Positions 11,555 to 25,824 of a stretch of 64,000 nt of DNA are shown here, one piece after another. Under the pieces are notes generated by a model. It searched no databases, had not been told where the DNA came from, and was given only the letters and a program-made list of their open reading frames with translations. Source of the DNA: Macropodus opercularis (lineage: Eukaryota > Chordata > Actinopteri > Anabantiformes > Osphronemidae). Location: contig CM061097.1 in assembly GCA_030770545.1 (NCBI GenBank), positions 3,472,501 through 3,536,500 of the forward strand, in the 5' to 3' direction. The position numbers and the translations under genes were made by a program. Within the stretch, counting starts at the first letter, position 1. Every line of letters starts with the position of its first letter.

Positions 11555-14500
11555 ATGGCTAACGTGGTTCGTATGTTACATTTAGTCGCCGTCGTACGTC
11601 GGGTCGTTTGCATTCTGCTGCTGTTGTCCTTGACCTGCACTCAAAGCATCCTTGGTAAGACACTGCCGGTAGCTAACGTAACATTGCTACCGCCTACTAG
11701 CTGATCTTTAAAATGCACATGGATACGAGGATGTAAAGTCAACCGTTTCCGTCGTCTTCTCCAGTTTTCCAGCCGTCGTGTCTGACTGCAACTGGCCCAA
11801 CTGTATCTGCACTTCTGCTTGGAAACACGTCGGACGTCTCTGTGTATCTGAGGACAGTGTCTCCATCCAACACCACAGGTCAGTTATCTTAGCTGCGTCA
11901 GGTTATTCTGCCAATGTCCGTGACCAGGAGAACCACAGTAACCTAGTGTTTTAATTAAGACTCTGGTTTGAAACCATAAGTATATGTGGTATGGTTATGG
12001 TAAAACTGTAGATCCAGTTCCCTGTGCAAACCCCTCGGTACCAGACAGCATGTACCGGCATGGATCATACTGCACATGCCTGCTCTGAGCTACTGCAGAG
12101 ATTAAGACAGTGTAAAGTGTGAGTATGACATACACACAGATGGGTTTCAGTAGGTCTTTCAGTCCTCAGATAAACCAGCTCTTCCCGATTCACCACAGAA
12201 GTATCGTAGTGAAAGTTGTTGATCTTGTATATAGTATATATGAATGTAAACATGTCCTATGTTTTGCTTTTATCTGTGTTTTTATTGCCTACTGTAGGTT
12301 TAAGCACTTACATGCTAGAAATGACTGATCTCCAGGTAAAAGAGGCAAATGTGTGCATCAACTGGAATTGCAGCTGTCATTGTGACAAATTTGGTTACTT
12401 TGGTTAGTGATGGTTATTGTGTTTTACAGGAAGTATTGAATCTCCAACATGTCTAGATGAAGTAACGCAGTGGGTGCTCACAAGAGAACAGGTGGAAAAG
12501 GTGAAAATTACATTTTACAGAATAGGTAAAATATATAAATAGCTACAGCCACTGATTGTAATATAGGAAGACGGGGAGAATTTATTTATAATGAAATTAT
12601 CTGCATCTTTGTTTTATGTCTAGACTGCACTTCGAGTTCAGCTCAGGCTGGATAAAAATCTGCGTTTGTGTGGTAAGAATGAGACAACGGCAGACTGCTG
12701 TCCAAAGCCACTGTGTGTCCTGGAGACCCTCCAGGTGTCTGCTTGTGTGGGCAGCACACCCCAAGCATCGCTGCTGATCCAGGCCACGATAAATGCTCTG
12801 TTGGTTCCTGCTAATGCTGTATCTGGTAATTGTAATGAGTCTTGTATCTTCATTCTGAGATTTTAGGCATCATCATAATAGAAATAAATATATTATGTAT
12901 TCCAGAAAATAAAACAGTGATACCAAACCAAGTGTACCAACCACTCGGCTCCTGTCCTTGTGATCTCACGTTCAGAGCATGTGATGTACGCTGCTGCTGT
13001 GATAAGGTGAGAGGTCAATTTCAGGCAAATTTATTTTCTTCTGCCTTTAGCAACGATGACCTAATCTAATCTAGTGTTAGTCTTTGTCTAACCTAGTCTT
13101 TCTCTCTGTCAGGACTGCTCCACTGAAGAGTTGAAGCTTTTTGTTTCCCAGTGTTTCCCGGGACCTTTTGGTGGACAGGTCTTCCCTGCTCCAGATTACC
13201 AGTGCTCTGAGCAAACTGCTAAAAACTCTCCTGACTGGTTTCCATTTTTATGTGTTAATTCTCCACAAGAAAACAACCCGTACCTTGGTCTCTTTTACCA
13301 TGGAGACACAATGTGAGAAAGTTTTGAATATATTTTTTATTATTGTCTTATTATCTATTATACTGATTATTATCTATTCTATAGTTTTTGTGTCATAGTA
13401 TGGCCATTGTAATGTATTTTCACTATTTTGTAGTACGTCTAAGCCGGGCCCATCCTTCCAAAGGCCTGTTTTGCCAGCTCCAGGGCCAGTTAATGTTTAT
13501 GTTCAAGGAAGTCCCATTCTCACATTGAATAACCAGTACTTCACAATTCCCCAGGTTAGCTTTGTGCAATGTGTGTTGTTTTTTACCGTTACATTTTCGA
13601 TTGTAAAAAAGCTGTAAAAACTAACCATGTAAACTTTTGTTTCACAGAAAATGCTTGGGCAGTGTGTAAACAATGCACCTGTAGCATTTCTGAATAATTT
13701 CAAAGTCAACTGTAGATTTTTGCTAAGCTTCTGTCCAGCTGGATCTCCCTTACATTTGCTACCAACAGATGTGAGTGTCAACGTGAGGAATGGAGAAGGA
13801 GGTATGAATGAGTCAGTCAGTGAATAAGTAACGGTAACAAAGGGGGAGTGTGTGTAGCAATATATTAGCACATGGCAAAGACAACATAACAGTCAACATA
13901 AAGTACACTTGCTTTTTATAGAAGTCTGACAGGCTGATTAATGAGGTTACAAAGATTTTGCTACTACACACTTAGTTGTGTAATTAACACTGGCACTGTT
14001 TTCCAGTTCTTTAGATCAATATGTCTTAAACTTGTTTGCTTGTATGTTTTCCAGGTGGTGTTATAGTGAATGTAACTGATGAAGTTGCCACTGACTTAAG
14101 TCCATTTATTTCAAGCACAGATCTTTTCACTTCCTCAGGTATAAAGATTAGATTATAAATAAAACAACAGCTTAAACAGCCAATTAACCCTAATGCTGAA
14201 ATTTTGTAATATTTCTCTGAAGGTGAGAGCTTGGAATGTGAAAACGTGACCTTGGCACTAGATTATAAATTCTACTGGAAAGCAAATGGGATCACAAGTA
14301 TCACACTTACACGCACAGTTGGAACCTTCACCTTAAATACTAGTGGTGAGTGCCCTAACTATGACTTGGATTTTTAGTTTACTTAGTTCAATTGATGAGA
14401 TGGGGGCTAATGTTTTGTTATTGTTTTCTGTCACAGTGGTGTTAACTACGAGGTATTCTGCTGTGTTTTTAAATGGAGGATTCGCTGGTGAACCCAACTC

Positions 14501-16169
14501 AGGGAACCCAGGTGAGAGCAAAATAAGATAATAATAAATAATAACAAATAATTTGTCATAAGAGTGTGTTTTAACGTGAAGTGTTTGCAAAGTATAGTTC
14601 TCATCATAATTTACAGAGATTAAAACACACAGCATTTTAAATGACAGGGTACCAGGCGGGACGACCTGTTATTGGTGGAATATTACTAGACACTGTTGAC
14701 AACTACACAGGCTCAATACAGAGAACATCAGTCGAGCTTTGGAAATCTGGTAAAACCTGTTAAACACATATGACAGTAGTTCATTGCAGAAAACTTGTTA
14801 AGTAAAAGGCATCATTCTTATCTTGCTGTTAGTGAGCGATGGACTTTGTTCCACTGCTGAGAAGAAACCAATCCTCTTTGGGGAAAATTCAACGTCAGGA
14901 TGTCTGTTACCTATCAGCCGACAGAACCTGAGTCAGTGTGATCTCCTGAGGTCAGTATCCGGGCATAGGTAGAGGTGTGAGCTCACTCACACACACACAC
15001 ACACACATAAAAATAAAATGTCATACTTGCTTCTCTCTTAGAGACACCATTACATCTCTCCAAGCAGCTTTGATACCAGCTAGATATGTGGCAAAGAATG
15101 GAAATCCAGATCCTCTAACTATGACAGACTGGGTTAACATAAGCTGTAAGTAGATGGTACATAAAACATACTGTAAATCGTGAAACAGCCATGCTTGATT
15201 AATAAAATCACAATTATAATTACATCACTCATGAAGCATTTTTCAGCACAGTATCAAGTAATGACTTGTCTTTTTGACATACAGTTGTGACACTGAACTC
15301 AAGCTCACTGATAGAAGACACTACAAGTTCATGCTATGGGATCCCATCTCACTATCACATCCATGTTTGGAGTTCTGTCACTGGCATGGTGCAGGGCGTA
15401 CCCCAAAGGGATATTCGTGCTTTGCAAGTCAGGTGTGTATCAGTTGTTTAGTCACTGCCATATTCAGGGCACTCTATATTGCATTCTCTCTTCAGGAAGG
15501 ATGGGTATTCATTGTGAGTTACAATATGTCCTATTTCTCCCTATAACCTGCGAATTATTAAAGTCACTGTGAATGAACAACCTTGTTTTATTTTGGTATT
15601 TTTAGCTACAGCCAGTCAACCTGGGCACTGGATTGTGGAGTAGGTGCTGTCTCCTCATGTATGAACCCAGAGGAGACTCAGCTGTTCCCCATCACCTCCT
15701 CAGTCACCTTTACAGACATTCCTGTCAACACAGTACCACCAAAAACTAGGTAATAGAGTTGTTAATGTTTTATGTATGAGGTACCTGACCAGTTTAAACT
15801 AGAATGTAATGTTTGAAATTCACCTTCCAGATTTCAGATCAACTTCACAGAATATGACTGTGACAGGAATGATGTGTGTTGGCCCGAGCTCATCTTTCCC
15901 ATCACCAAGTATTACACAGGTGGGACTTTATCTAGTGCTTAGAGAAAAAAGTAGTATAATAGGATCCACTGTATATTTATAATATCACTGTAAGAAATGT
16001 AGCGTAAGTGATTCAGAGTATTTTATCTTTTTCCTTTCAAGGTGAGCCATACTCTCAGTCATTGGCTAAGGGTCTTATCTTGGTTTTCTTCTTCATCGCT
16101 GCATCTGTTCTTGGTTCTCCATGGAGGCAAATCCGACAGGCGTGGAGTGGTGCTGCTCTCCAACACTGA
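11555..16169 (+). CDS. tctn2: Tectonic-2, ciliary transition-zone protein, about 18 exons
   Basis: The ATG at 11555 opens a signal peptide (hydrophobic VVCILLLLSLTCTQS) that is followed by the donor GTAAGA. Later exons give NQVYQPLGSCPCDL, the cysteine cluster ACDVRCCCDKDCS (about 12965-13120), and DWFPFLCVNSPQ (13230-13270). These match human TCTN2 (NQVYQPLGPCPCNL, ACDVRCCCDQECS, DWFPFLCVQSP) better than TCTN1 or TCTN3. The 3' part carries LFGENSTSGCLLP (about 14880) and RFQINFTEYDCDRNDVCWPE (15831-15900), again close to TCTN2. The final exon encodes a membrane-spanning helix (GLILVFFFIAASVLG) and a short tail ending in ALQH, with TGA at 16167-16169. Known role: tectonics act with the MKS/B9 complex at the ciliary transition zone to gate membrane proteins and support Hedgehog signalling. 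No frame breaks seen. Confidence 0.95.
14988..15007 (+). repeat. (CA)10 microsatellite in a tctn2 intron
   Basis: Ten perfect CA units lie within a short intron, ending about 35 bp before the splice acceptor near 15041. Repeat length variation so close to the acceptor could affect the pyrimidine tract spacing, but there is no direct sign of that. Confidence 0.9.
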
Positions 16170-16327
16170 GAAATATTTAGAGGAAGGATAACGGAGGAGT
16201 GAACGTTTCAGCAAGAACCAAAAACCAATGAGATGTAACTATATCTTTCACATTAGAATATAGTTTTTATAAGTTTGTAATATGTTGTATGAGGATGTAA
16301 ATAGCTGTCTCTGGTGCAGCTGTTTGT

Positions 16328-16333
16328 AATAAA
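16328..16333 (+). terminator. tctn2 poly(A) signal
   Basis: AATAAA lies 159 bp after the tctn2 stop and is followed by an A/T-rich, then T-rich stretch. It is the first canonical hexamer after the stop codon and gives a short 3'UTR. Confidence 0.75.
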
Positions 16334-17368
16334 AAATATTTTTTGAATTTCTTTCTCATTTCAAGCTCCCTCACCACCTTAGGCTGCATATTCCACACAA
16401 GGTACAGTTGACCCTGATAAAGGTCACCAGACAATCACAGGGGCTGTCTTATTCTTCTTATTTTTAATGTTATTCAGATACCAACAATTACATTATTGAT
16501 GCTTGTTATTGTTTTACTTTGCAGCCTCTGTGGGGGATAAATGATGAATATTTCATTTAGGAACAGTACAGAGTTTCTGGAGGGAGGAACAAAAAGTCAC
16601 TGACTTTGTCCTGTGATCTTTATTTTATTCAGAGTTAAAAGTGTTGGGCTCCAGCTGACTCTTCTGTGCATGTGCCCTGGACGTAGCTAGACACGAGACA
16701 TTTGCATCGCAAATGGCAAGTCTTGTTTATTGGCAGTCGTCCTGTCCTAATGTGCATATGCACCGTTTTGTGAATCCCTGTAGAAAAACCTACCGTGTGT
16801 GTCTGCACCTGATGTTTCATTCCATGCGCTGAAAAAGTAAAGAACGCAGAACGAAGGTGAAAGAAACACCTTGGCTTTAAACTGGGTGTTGCTGATCCCG
16901 TCACTTTGTAGCATGACCATGACGTAACAACACGACCGTAGTTTCGCCTACAGCCACAGATGAGGACAGGAAGCTCCGCGTCACATGGAGCGGCCGCAGT
17001 GCGCAGACTCCAGGAGGAGTGACGTGTAGGGCCACGGACGTGAGAAGTGGACGTCCACGAAAACTTCGTAAACAACGAGCAGAGTTGTGTCCACATCTTT
17101 TAAAAGTCAATGCTCTTAATTTCCGCTGCCTCTCATTTCCAGGTTCAACTTTGACGTAGCAACTTTTTTATTCAAGAAGCAACAGAGCGCGCGGCGGCTA
17201 GCACGTCAGTTACCTAGCTAACAGGAAGGCTAAAACATGAAAAGGACCGAGATACACTCGACTGTTCGCCGTTGATGTTTATTTTACAGAAACAGCACTA
17301 ACGTTAGTTAAGGCTAACTAGTACCAGCCTGTCGGTCGAGTAGGGAAACACAAGAGTGAACTGTCAGA
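16334..17368. other. Intergenic spacer and atp6v0a2 promoter region, no gene seen
   Basis: Between the tctn2 poly(A) signal and the atp6v0a2 ATG. The right half (about 16900-17230) is richer in CG dinucleotides and is the likely TATA-less atp6v0a2 promoter and 5'UTR. A 153-codon minus-strand frame (16635-17096) resembles nothing and probably stays open because of the high GC. I found no full CLEAR motif here, although V-ATPase genes often have one. Confidence 0.55.
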
Positions 17369-20300
17369 ATGGGTTCCGTGTTTCGAGGCGAAGAGATGTG
17401 TCTGGCCCAGCTGTTCCTACAGTCCGGGTCAGCCTACGACTGCATCAGCGAACTTGGAGAACTGGGGCTCGTGGAGTTCAGAGACGTAAGTCCCGAAAAA
17501 GACCCATTTCTAATCTCGTAAAACGCAGCACGTTAAGCTCTTGTTTTGGAAATTGCGGAGTTTGCCAACATTGTGCGAGCATTTAAGTTTATGGGTTTTA
17601 GGTGACGCGACTTCTACAACTTGTGACAGGTGTCCTAAAAATACATGCCTTTGTTTTTTGTTATAACTCCCATAAGGAAGTCATTACCTGTCTCACAGTC
17701 ACAGCTGTTACGTGTCCCTTACAGGTCTGAGTGGTTTACTGTAGGACGTATTTGCCCTGAAGATATTTGTATGTGTCACATGTTCTCAGGTATGAGTGGA
17801 TAAGATCTGATGCTTTTTCCATTGTTGACTGATTATATTACATTTTACTCGTTTCAGCTCAATCCCAGTGTCAACGCCTTCCAGCGTAAACACGTGAATG
17901 AGATTAAAAAATGTGAAGAGATGGAAAGTATTCTTGGTAAGAAAAGAAATATGTAGTTTAACGGGGAGGATGTCTATTTGTTATTTATTGTTTTGTTGTA
18001 AAACCTTGAGCAGGACATAAAACAATCTGTCTTTCATCAGGATTAAGACAAAAACCAACAAGTATGAATAAGCAAAGCTGAATTAAGTACAATCATTATT
18101 TCAATATCACTAGAATAAACTGCATGAGCCCACAGTCATGGGAAATGTCAGCTGTTTGTGCATTTGGTTAAATGAAATGCCATGCTTGGTTAACTAAACT
18201 CCTCATTATTAGATTAGGAGAAGATAAAATGTTCATGGTAACCTTAAATCCAATGTTCTTTAAAGGCTGGTTTAGCATTTTTTGTGATTTAGAAAGAATA
18301 TAACTTATTTTTAACAGGATACCTTTTGAGGGAGATCAAGAAAGCAGACATTTCACTGCCAGAAGGAGACATGAACCCCGTGGCTCCTTTACCCAAACAT
18401 GTCATGGCTATAATGGTAATTGCTTGTGTATAAGTAGTTGATGAAAGCATTCTTGCAATGTTAACTAAATTTAAAGTAGCAGTAATAATGATAAGTATAT
18501 TATTATGACTTTCACTGGTGTCTGTTTGTTTATAGGACCAACTGCAGAGACTAAAAGTGGAGTTAGGTGAAGTCACCAGGAATAAAGAGAAGCTACAGAG
18601 GAATCTCTGGGAGCTGAAAGAGTACACACACATGTTGCGTATCACTCGTAACTTTGTGCAGAGAACTTCTGAAGTACGTTTGTTATTCCCCTGTGTAGCT
18701 TGAGTCTTTTTATCATGTATATTTTCCAAATGTGGATTAAAGAAACAAATTTCCTTTTACAATATATCTAATAGAATCTACCCACTGGTGTAATTTTTAA
18801 CTTCCTTCTTTAATCTGTTGCGTATTGTCCTTTTTCCTTTAGCGAGAATCCAGACAAGTACAGTATGAGGAGTTTCCGTTCCTAGAAAAAGACCCAAAGA
18901 TGGATTACAGCAGCATGCAGAGGCTAGGAGCTAAGCTTGGGTGAGGAATGGATTTCTTATAGCCGTACTGTTACAATGTGTATGGTAATGTGTGAATGTT
19001 GGATTCCTTTTAGATGTGGCAGCGCGGTCTACATCTCTGCAAATGTCACGATAAAAAAGCTAACTCTGTCTCTAATTATATTTCTCTTAATAGGCAAAGC
19101 TTTTATTTGCTGTACACACACAGGCAGTGTGTTATGATATCTGGAATGCTGCTGAGGCTTTGCCAACGACTTGACACCCATATAAAACCAAAACTTTTAG
19201 ATAATGTCATGTGTTGTGGGAATACTCTGGACTCTGTTTATATAGCTCTTTGAAGCAAATAGATTTAATTGAATGTTAATTTTTGTTGCAGTGACAATGA
19301 GACCTCAGGGGAAAGATATATACTATAACTATAGCAAGTGTTTGCTGTAATGTTTGCTGTACTGCAGAGTGGAAAACACAACTACAACAGCCAGCTTGTC
19401 TTATCTTGTCCGCTTGTGTGAACTTTTCTTTGGCATCAACAAATCCAGATTTTATCAATCCACTGTAACTAAACTTTGCTTAAACCCACTCTTGCTGAGA
19501 AAGAAGTTCACAAATACATCTCCCTCATCCCTGTTGTTGTTGTTCTCATTCTCTTACAGTTTCATCTCTGGGCTTATTCAGAGGGTCAAGATTGAGGCCT
19601 TTGAGCGGATGCTGTGGAGAGTATGTAAAGGCTACACCATCCTCAGCTATGCTGAGGTCGAGAAGTATCTGGACGATCCTGACACAGTAGGTTTATCTAA
19701 GTAAAAACGTCCCTACGTTACAGTGTGACAGCGACAGAGTAAGCACAAAACACGCTTGCATGATATGCATGAAAATGACTGTTCCTCTAACAGGCCTTTA
19801 TACCTATAAGATCCTTTAAGTGAAATTAAGAAACACTGTTGTAAGATGAGTGTTGTAAGAATTGCTACTGCAGTCCTTAAACAGCTACTAGAAAATAAAA
19901 CTGAAACAGACAACGATGAGGCTTTTTTGAAGTCTCAGCCTCCTTCCTTTTGTGGTCTTGTCTATTCAAACTGAGTGACAACACTACTCATCTACTTAGC
20001 AATTTACCTCTGCTTGACCAGAAAACAGGCATTCAGGGTTGTGACTGATCACTAATGGAATGTCAGGACATACTTTCCCTGAAAATGGGCAAAGTTAACA
20101 CTCGTTGCCAATTGGTGTGGAAAATTGTAGCTAGATCTTTTTTCATTTTTTTTCATCCTGAACAGCTTGATATGCTTTTGTACAATATAGAATGAGATGT
20201 ACAGTTTTATACTTTTTGATCTAAATGACACGGCTCCTTTCCTTTTCAGTGGCGCATTTTGGTTTTGAACACTTTCTCTTGTTCTCAATCTGCAGGGGGA

Positions 20301-23300
20301 GCCTACCAAAAGTGTTGTCTTCCTGGTTTCTTACTGGGGAGACCAAATTGGGCAGAAAGTGAAGAAAATTTGTGACTGGTAATTATTCTTAGCTGCCAAT
20401 GTTTTATTCTACAGTTCATCAATAAGGCGCATAAAATAGTGTAGTGTTGTTGTGAATAACATTATTTCTCCTCCATAGCTACCACTGTCATCTGTATCCC
20501 TATCCCTATCCCAGTAGCAATGAGGAGAGGAAGGATGTTGTGGAAGGACTAAGGACTCGCATTCAGGACCTGCACACAGTATGTCTTACAACGTATTTAC
20601 ATTCAGTAAAACAATAATTTTAAAATGCATTGACTGATTTGCCACGAGGTTAACCTTCTTGTAAGCCAGTCTCAGCAGTTAAAGGAACAGTTGAGTTTCT
20701 GTTTGGGGTATTACTGTGAATCATTTGGTAGCCTCAACCCACTGTTACTGAATAATAGAGTTTCGTACTCTCTGTAGCACATGATCAACATGAGGCTTCA
20801 GTTGAAATTTGAACTGTTTTTTTTTTTCTTTTTGACTTCTTCTGCTGCACCACTCACTCCACTCAAAGCCTTTTCTGCCTTATTTCTTTTTTCTTTTTTC
20901 CTTGTTTCTCTTGAGTTCGCCCTGCCAGTCACACACACACACACAGACTCACAAATACCTTGTGTTTTACATATTTTTCAATCTTTAAGGCGCTATGATT
21001 AAAATCTTCTGGGAACCAAACCAAAGACAGGGTTCTACCCTCTACTCCTCCCACCCTGTTTCTGTGTGCCTCTATGTATGTAGCTGCTCTCCTGGTTAAA
21101 GTTACCATTTGCTCCTATGTTTGTTTGATATGGCAACCTGTGCCCATTTTTTAAATTTAATTTCTTATCAAATGTGTAATTTTAGTTATGAAATAGCAAG
21201 TTTTGTGTTTTTTTTAATATTTTGAATCTAATTTTTTAATATGATGTCTCTTCCTCAAGGTACTCCATAGGACAGAGGACTACCTGAGACAGGTCTTGGT
21301 TAGGGCTTCTGAGTCCGTCTACACCTGGGTCATCCAGGTCAAAAAGATGAAGGCCATCTACTATATTCTGAACCAGTGTAGTTTTGATGTTACTAACAAG
21401 TGTCTGATTGCTGAAGTCTGGTGTCCTGTCAATGATGTTCCAACACTGCGAAGAGCCCTAGAAGAAGGATCGGTGAGGAAACGCTTTACAGACCTTTTTT
21501 TTTTACTTTTTTTTAATGAGATGGGGTATTGTTATCACAAAAGCAAGCAATATGTGAGGCATTGCTTTGTTTAAGAAAAAAGAAATTCTACTTGACAAGG
21601 TCAATGAAAGGCCACTCTTAGAAAAAAGGCCTTCACACAAAGATTTATTTAGCACTTGTTTAGCTGTTTTTTTAATGTGTGCATCATGTCAAAGCTGCTG
21701 AAGCACCAAGGGGCTTCATAACCTTTTTCATTTGATTTGCATCTATGGCCTACGTTTAGAAATTTACACAAGCATTGGACATTAAGGTGAAATAGTATTT
21801 TGTTGAACAACTGCTTTTAAATTGATATTTCAGAAAAAAAGTGGGGCAACGGTTCCTTCGTTTGTGAATCGTATTCCCACCAACGAAACTCCCCCCACCC
21901 TGATTAGGACCAACAAGTTTACCTCTGGCTTCCAGAACATTGTGGATGCCTATGGAGTGGGCAGTTACAGGGAGGTAAACCCTGGTGAGTGACTGACAGT
22001 TGTAGTTTAGTTTTGCTTTATGGTATTTTAATTAAAAACCTATAGTGCGAACGTACTGTATACAAACATATTTTACTTTTGTCCTCATTTTCAGCTCCTT
22101 TCACAATCATCACTTTTCCGTTCCTATTCGCTGTGATGTTTGGAGACCTGGGCCATGGAGTAATCATGGCTCTGTTTGCTTTATGGATGGTGCTGTTAGA
22201 GAAAAACCGCAAACTGAAAAACACCAGGAATGAGGTAGCTCCAATGCATTATTTCTAACCTGGTTGTCTTTTAAAAGCCATGTTAACTTACAACACCCTA
22301 TTAACGCTGGAGTGCTGAAATGCAACTTGTGAATTTCATGTGTAGATCTTGAACATGTTCTTTGAAGGCCGTTACATGATCCTATTGATGGGCCTGTTCT
22401 CCATCTACACTGGCCTGATATACAATGACTGTTTCTCAAAGTCCCTGAACATCTTTGGTTCTGGATGGAGTGTGAAGGCCATGTTTAGTGTGTAAGTAAG
22501 CATTTCCATAGTTACAAGTGCAGGATGTTTTCCTATGATATTCATTAAACACACTCATTTGTTACATACAGGAACAAGAGTATTAGTGAGAGTAGATTTC
22601 TTTCTCTGGATCCAACCATTTCAGGAGTTTTCAAGGGACCATACCCTCTGGGAATTGACCCTGTAAGTAGAAAGTTATAAAGAAATGTTGTGTTTTTAAA
22701 TAATAACAGGAAAGAAGTGAGTAAATAGACATAACCACCCTATGTAAAGTGTTTATATTTTGTCCTCCATAAAGATCTGGAACTTTGCAAGCAACCGCCT
22801 TACATTTTTGAACTCCTACAAGATGAAGATGTCTGTGATTCTGGGCATCATACACATGAGCTTTGGGGTCATCCTGAGTACATATAATCACTTGTAAGTA
22901 TCGGTTTGTTATTGAACCTCAAATCATATTTAATATTAACTGCTATATTTTAAAGAGGCTTTTGTTGTTTTTTCCAACAAAAACAGATACTTCAGGAAAA
23001 AGTACAACATCTACTTGGTATTTGTCCCTGAGCTGCTGTTCCTGCTGTCTCTCTTTGGCTACCTGGTGTTCATGATTTTCTACAAATGGCTGTTTTTCTC
23101 TGCTGAACATGCCGGAGATGCCCCAAGCATCCTCGTCCAATTCATAAACATGTTCCTTATGCAGGGTGGTCCAGAACAGAAACAGACACTCTACCCAGGA
23201 CAGGTGAGAAGCTAATGTAAAGCTAGATACCTTGGACAGTATAAAACAGAACATATATTTATCTCTTATAAAAAACAGTATCAGAATTAAATGACAGTGT

Positions 23301-24665
23301 GGCAGTGTTTGTAACTGTACTGCCTGTGAAGAGTCACAAAACTTTGCTGATACTACTTCCAGTAATAATGATGAATGTGGATATAGGAATTTTCAAATTA
23401 TAGGGCTCACAACACAACATAAACATGTTCTTTTTACATATAATAGTGTTTTCATTTAAACATCATAATTTAAGGCAACATTGTTTCTTCATCTTTCAGG
23501 CTGGCCTACAGGTATTTCTGGTTGTTATTGCTATCCTTTCAGTACCAGTCCTACTCCTGGGGAAACCCGTCTACCTGTATTGGCTTAAAAATGGAAGCCA
23601 CCGCGTCGGAGTGTACAGGGTGAGCTTTGAAACGCATATGCCTACAGTTTTGTAATTATGAATATAAATATCTAATCCATTTTCCTGATGGTTTTCAGGG
23701 ATATAAGCGTGTCAGGCATAACAGTGATGAGGAGCTCTGCCTGCTGAGGACTCATGACATGGAGGAGGGCAGCAGTCACAGCGATTTCTCTACTAGTGGA
23801 GAACACCAGACAGAGGAGGTCAGCCCAGCAGACAAGACGGAAACCATTAATTCTACAACTGACATGTATAACACTGAGTTTTGTTTTGTTGTTGCAAAAG
23901 TTTGACTTTGCAGATGAGCTTCTGCATCAGGCTATCCACACTATAGAGTTTTGCCTGGGTTGCATCTCAAACACAGCCTCCTATCTCAGACTTTGGGCTC
24001 TGAGCCTGGCACATGCACGTGAGTATGATGGTTTGCAGTACAACATAAAGGTAGTTTATCTTGTGAAATTGATCCGTCGATCACTCTTTATACATGAAAT
24101 GCTTCCCATGAGTAAAAATTAATCAATATTCATATTGAAATATGAAACAATGTCCAGTTTACAAGCTGCTCCACATTTACATATAGAACATAGTGTAGAC
24201 CAAAGCAATAAAATGTAAACCATTGACAGACCTAAGATCAGTCTCAATATTAGTATGACCCTTTGTTCATATGCTCCTTTTGTGATTTCACAGAGCTATC
24301 AGAGGTGCTGTGGACCATGGTGATGCGAGTAGGACTTCGAGTGGACAACGGCCTTGGAGTTTTACTCTTGGTGCCCATGTTTGGCCTGTTTGCCATTCTC
24401 ACTGTGTCGATCCTTCTGGTAATGGAGGGTCTCTCTGCATTCCTTCATGCTCTGCGGCTGCACTGGTAAGATAAGTAACTGCTAAAACATGTGTTAATGA
24501 TAAGGCCAAAGGTCATTAAATGAAGTTAATCTGTTACATTCATACCGACTTCTTTTCCACAGGGTGGAGTTTCAGAATAAATTCTACAGTGGGACTGGAG
24601 TCAAGTTTTGCCCCTTTTCTTTTTCTCGTCTGCCTTCAAGTTTGGAGCATGATGGTTTATCTTGA
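17369..24665 (+). CDS. atp6v0a2: V-type proton ATPase 116 kDa subunit a, isoform 2
   Basis: Exon 1 starts at the ATG at 17369 (MGSVFRGEEMCLAQLFLQ, context AGAATGG) and ends at 17485 before GTAAGT. Following exons give EYTHMLRITRNFVQRTS, SGLIQRVKIEAFERMLWRVC, YWGDQIGQKVKKICDCYHCH, and VIQVKKMKAIYYILNQCSFD. They track human ATP6V0A2 closely, more so than a1, a3 or a4 as I recall them. The second half is membrane-embedded: FTIITFPFLFAVMFGDLGHG (about 22100-22165), GRYMILLMGLFSIYTGLIYND, and later helices. SYLRLWALSLAHA (about 23975-24015) contains the arginine equivalent to yeast Vph1 R735, needed for proton transfer against the c-ring. The gene ends EHDGLS, TGA 24663-24665. Known role: the a subunit forms the proton half-channels of V-ATPase; a2 serves Golgi and endosome acidification and glycosylation. 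Zebrafish has two a2 co-orthologues, so the a/b label is left open. Confidence 0.95.
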
Positions 24666-25818
24666 AACTATCTGGTAAAACTGTAGAGTGGTTAACAGAC
24701 CCAAAATCCCAGACAGCACAGAGTGTAGTGTGTAGAAAGTGGTTTTCTTGTTGTGAATTAGTTTACAACAAAAAATATTATTTTCATCCAGGATCAGTGA
24801 GGCTCAAATTTAAAATGTAACTTAACTCATTTTAGTAACAGTTTGAGGATAAACATAAACATGATTTAGTTTTGTTCTTTTCATGGAAGTTGCCAATTTA
24901 AAAGTGCCTTTAATCGCCTTCCATCTTCCTTTCCTCTTTTTTCAGTTTTATTTTGTTTTGTTTTTGCTGATCTACTTTCCATACAGTGAATAACAGTCCA
25001 CCATTCACTTAAAGTCTTTACTAACTTGTTATTGCACTGACTTGCCTTACAGAATAAGAACCAAAGGACAGCATAAAGTATTGTTCTTTAGTTTCTGTTG
25101 TATTTTTACTTTGTAGTAAGAAAACATTGCAAAGAATCTTTTCTGTACTGATACGCACTCAGGCAAGTGTGTGAGATGCATATGCATTTAGAGAACAATT
25201 TTTTTATTTATTGTATTTTAAATGCTTTAGAATTAAAGATGAATGTTAATGTGAAATGATTTGTACTTTTCTGTATTCACAGTGTTGCCTGAGCATCTGC
25301 AATTTAATGTAACATTCCCTGCGTTAATGTGTTGACTCAGCCTTGTCCGTTGTGAGACCCATAATTTGTAAGTTCCTGTATCCATATTCATCATCATTAC
25401 TTTATTATAGCTACTTTTTGGGAATTTTGTGAGTTGGAGTCAGAATTCTTTATAAGAACACATAGAACACATTTGTTATCATCAGTACCGTATAGCTATG
25501 CCTACACTATCACTGGCAGTACAGTATGCTACAGAAAACACTGTCACTTAATTCTGATATTGTTTTTATAACGGAACAATCTGTGTGTGAAATGTTCATC
25601 ATACAAGTGGCAGTTACTATCTTAAGCTGCCTGATGTTGGATTAGCAGGCATTTGCCTTAATTAATACTAAATTGTGACTTTATTCAGTCAACATTGAAT
25701 TGTATTTTAGCCCAAATCCTGCAATTAATTTTGATACGAAGAACTGTTTTTCTTTTTCATGAACAAACATTCAGTGCTGGCATTCCTTTGAGAAAACCCT
25801 GTTCCTTATCATCTCTAT

Positions 25819-25824
25819 AATAAA
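25819..25824 (+). terminator. atp6v0a2 poly(A) signal
   Basis: AATAAA followed by a GT-rich stretch (TTTGTTTGGGGTTGTTTTG), the usual downstream element. It would give a 3'UTR of about 1.17 kb. It lies only 454 bp before the dnah10 ATG. An earlier ATTAAA near 25234 could serve as an alternative. Confidence 0.65.

Noticed and set aside
16635..17096. 153-codon minus-strand frame upstream of atp6v0a2, considered as a divergent gene
   Set aside because: No recognisable domain; it sits in the GC-rich promoter region where stops are rare.
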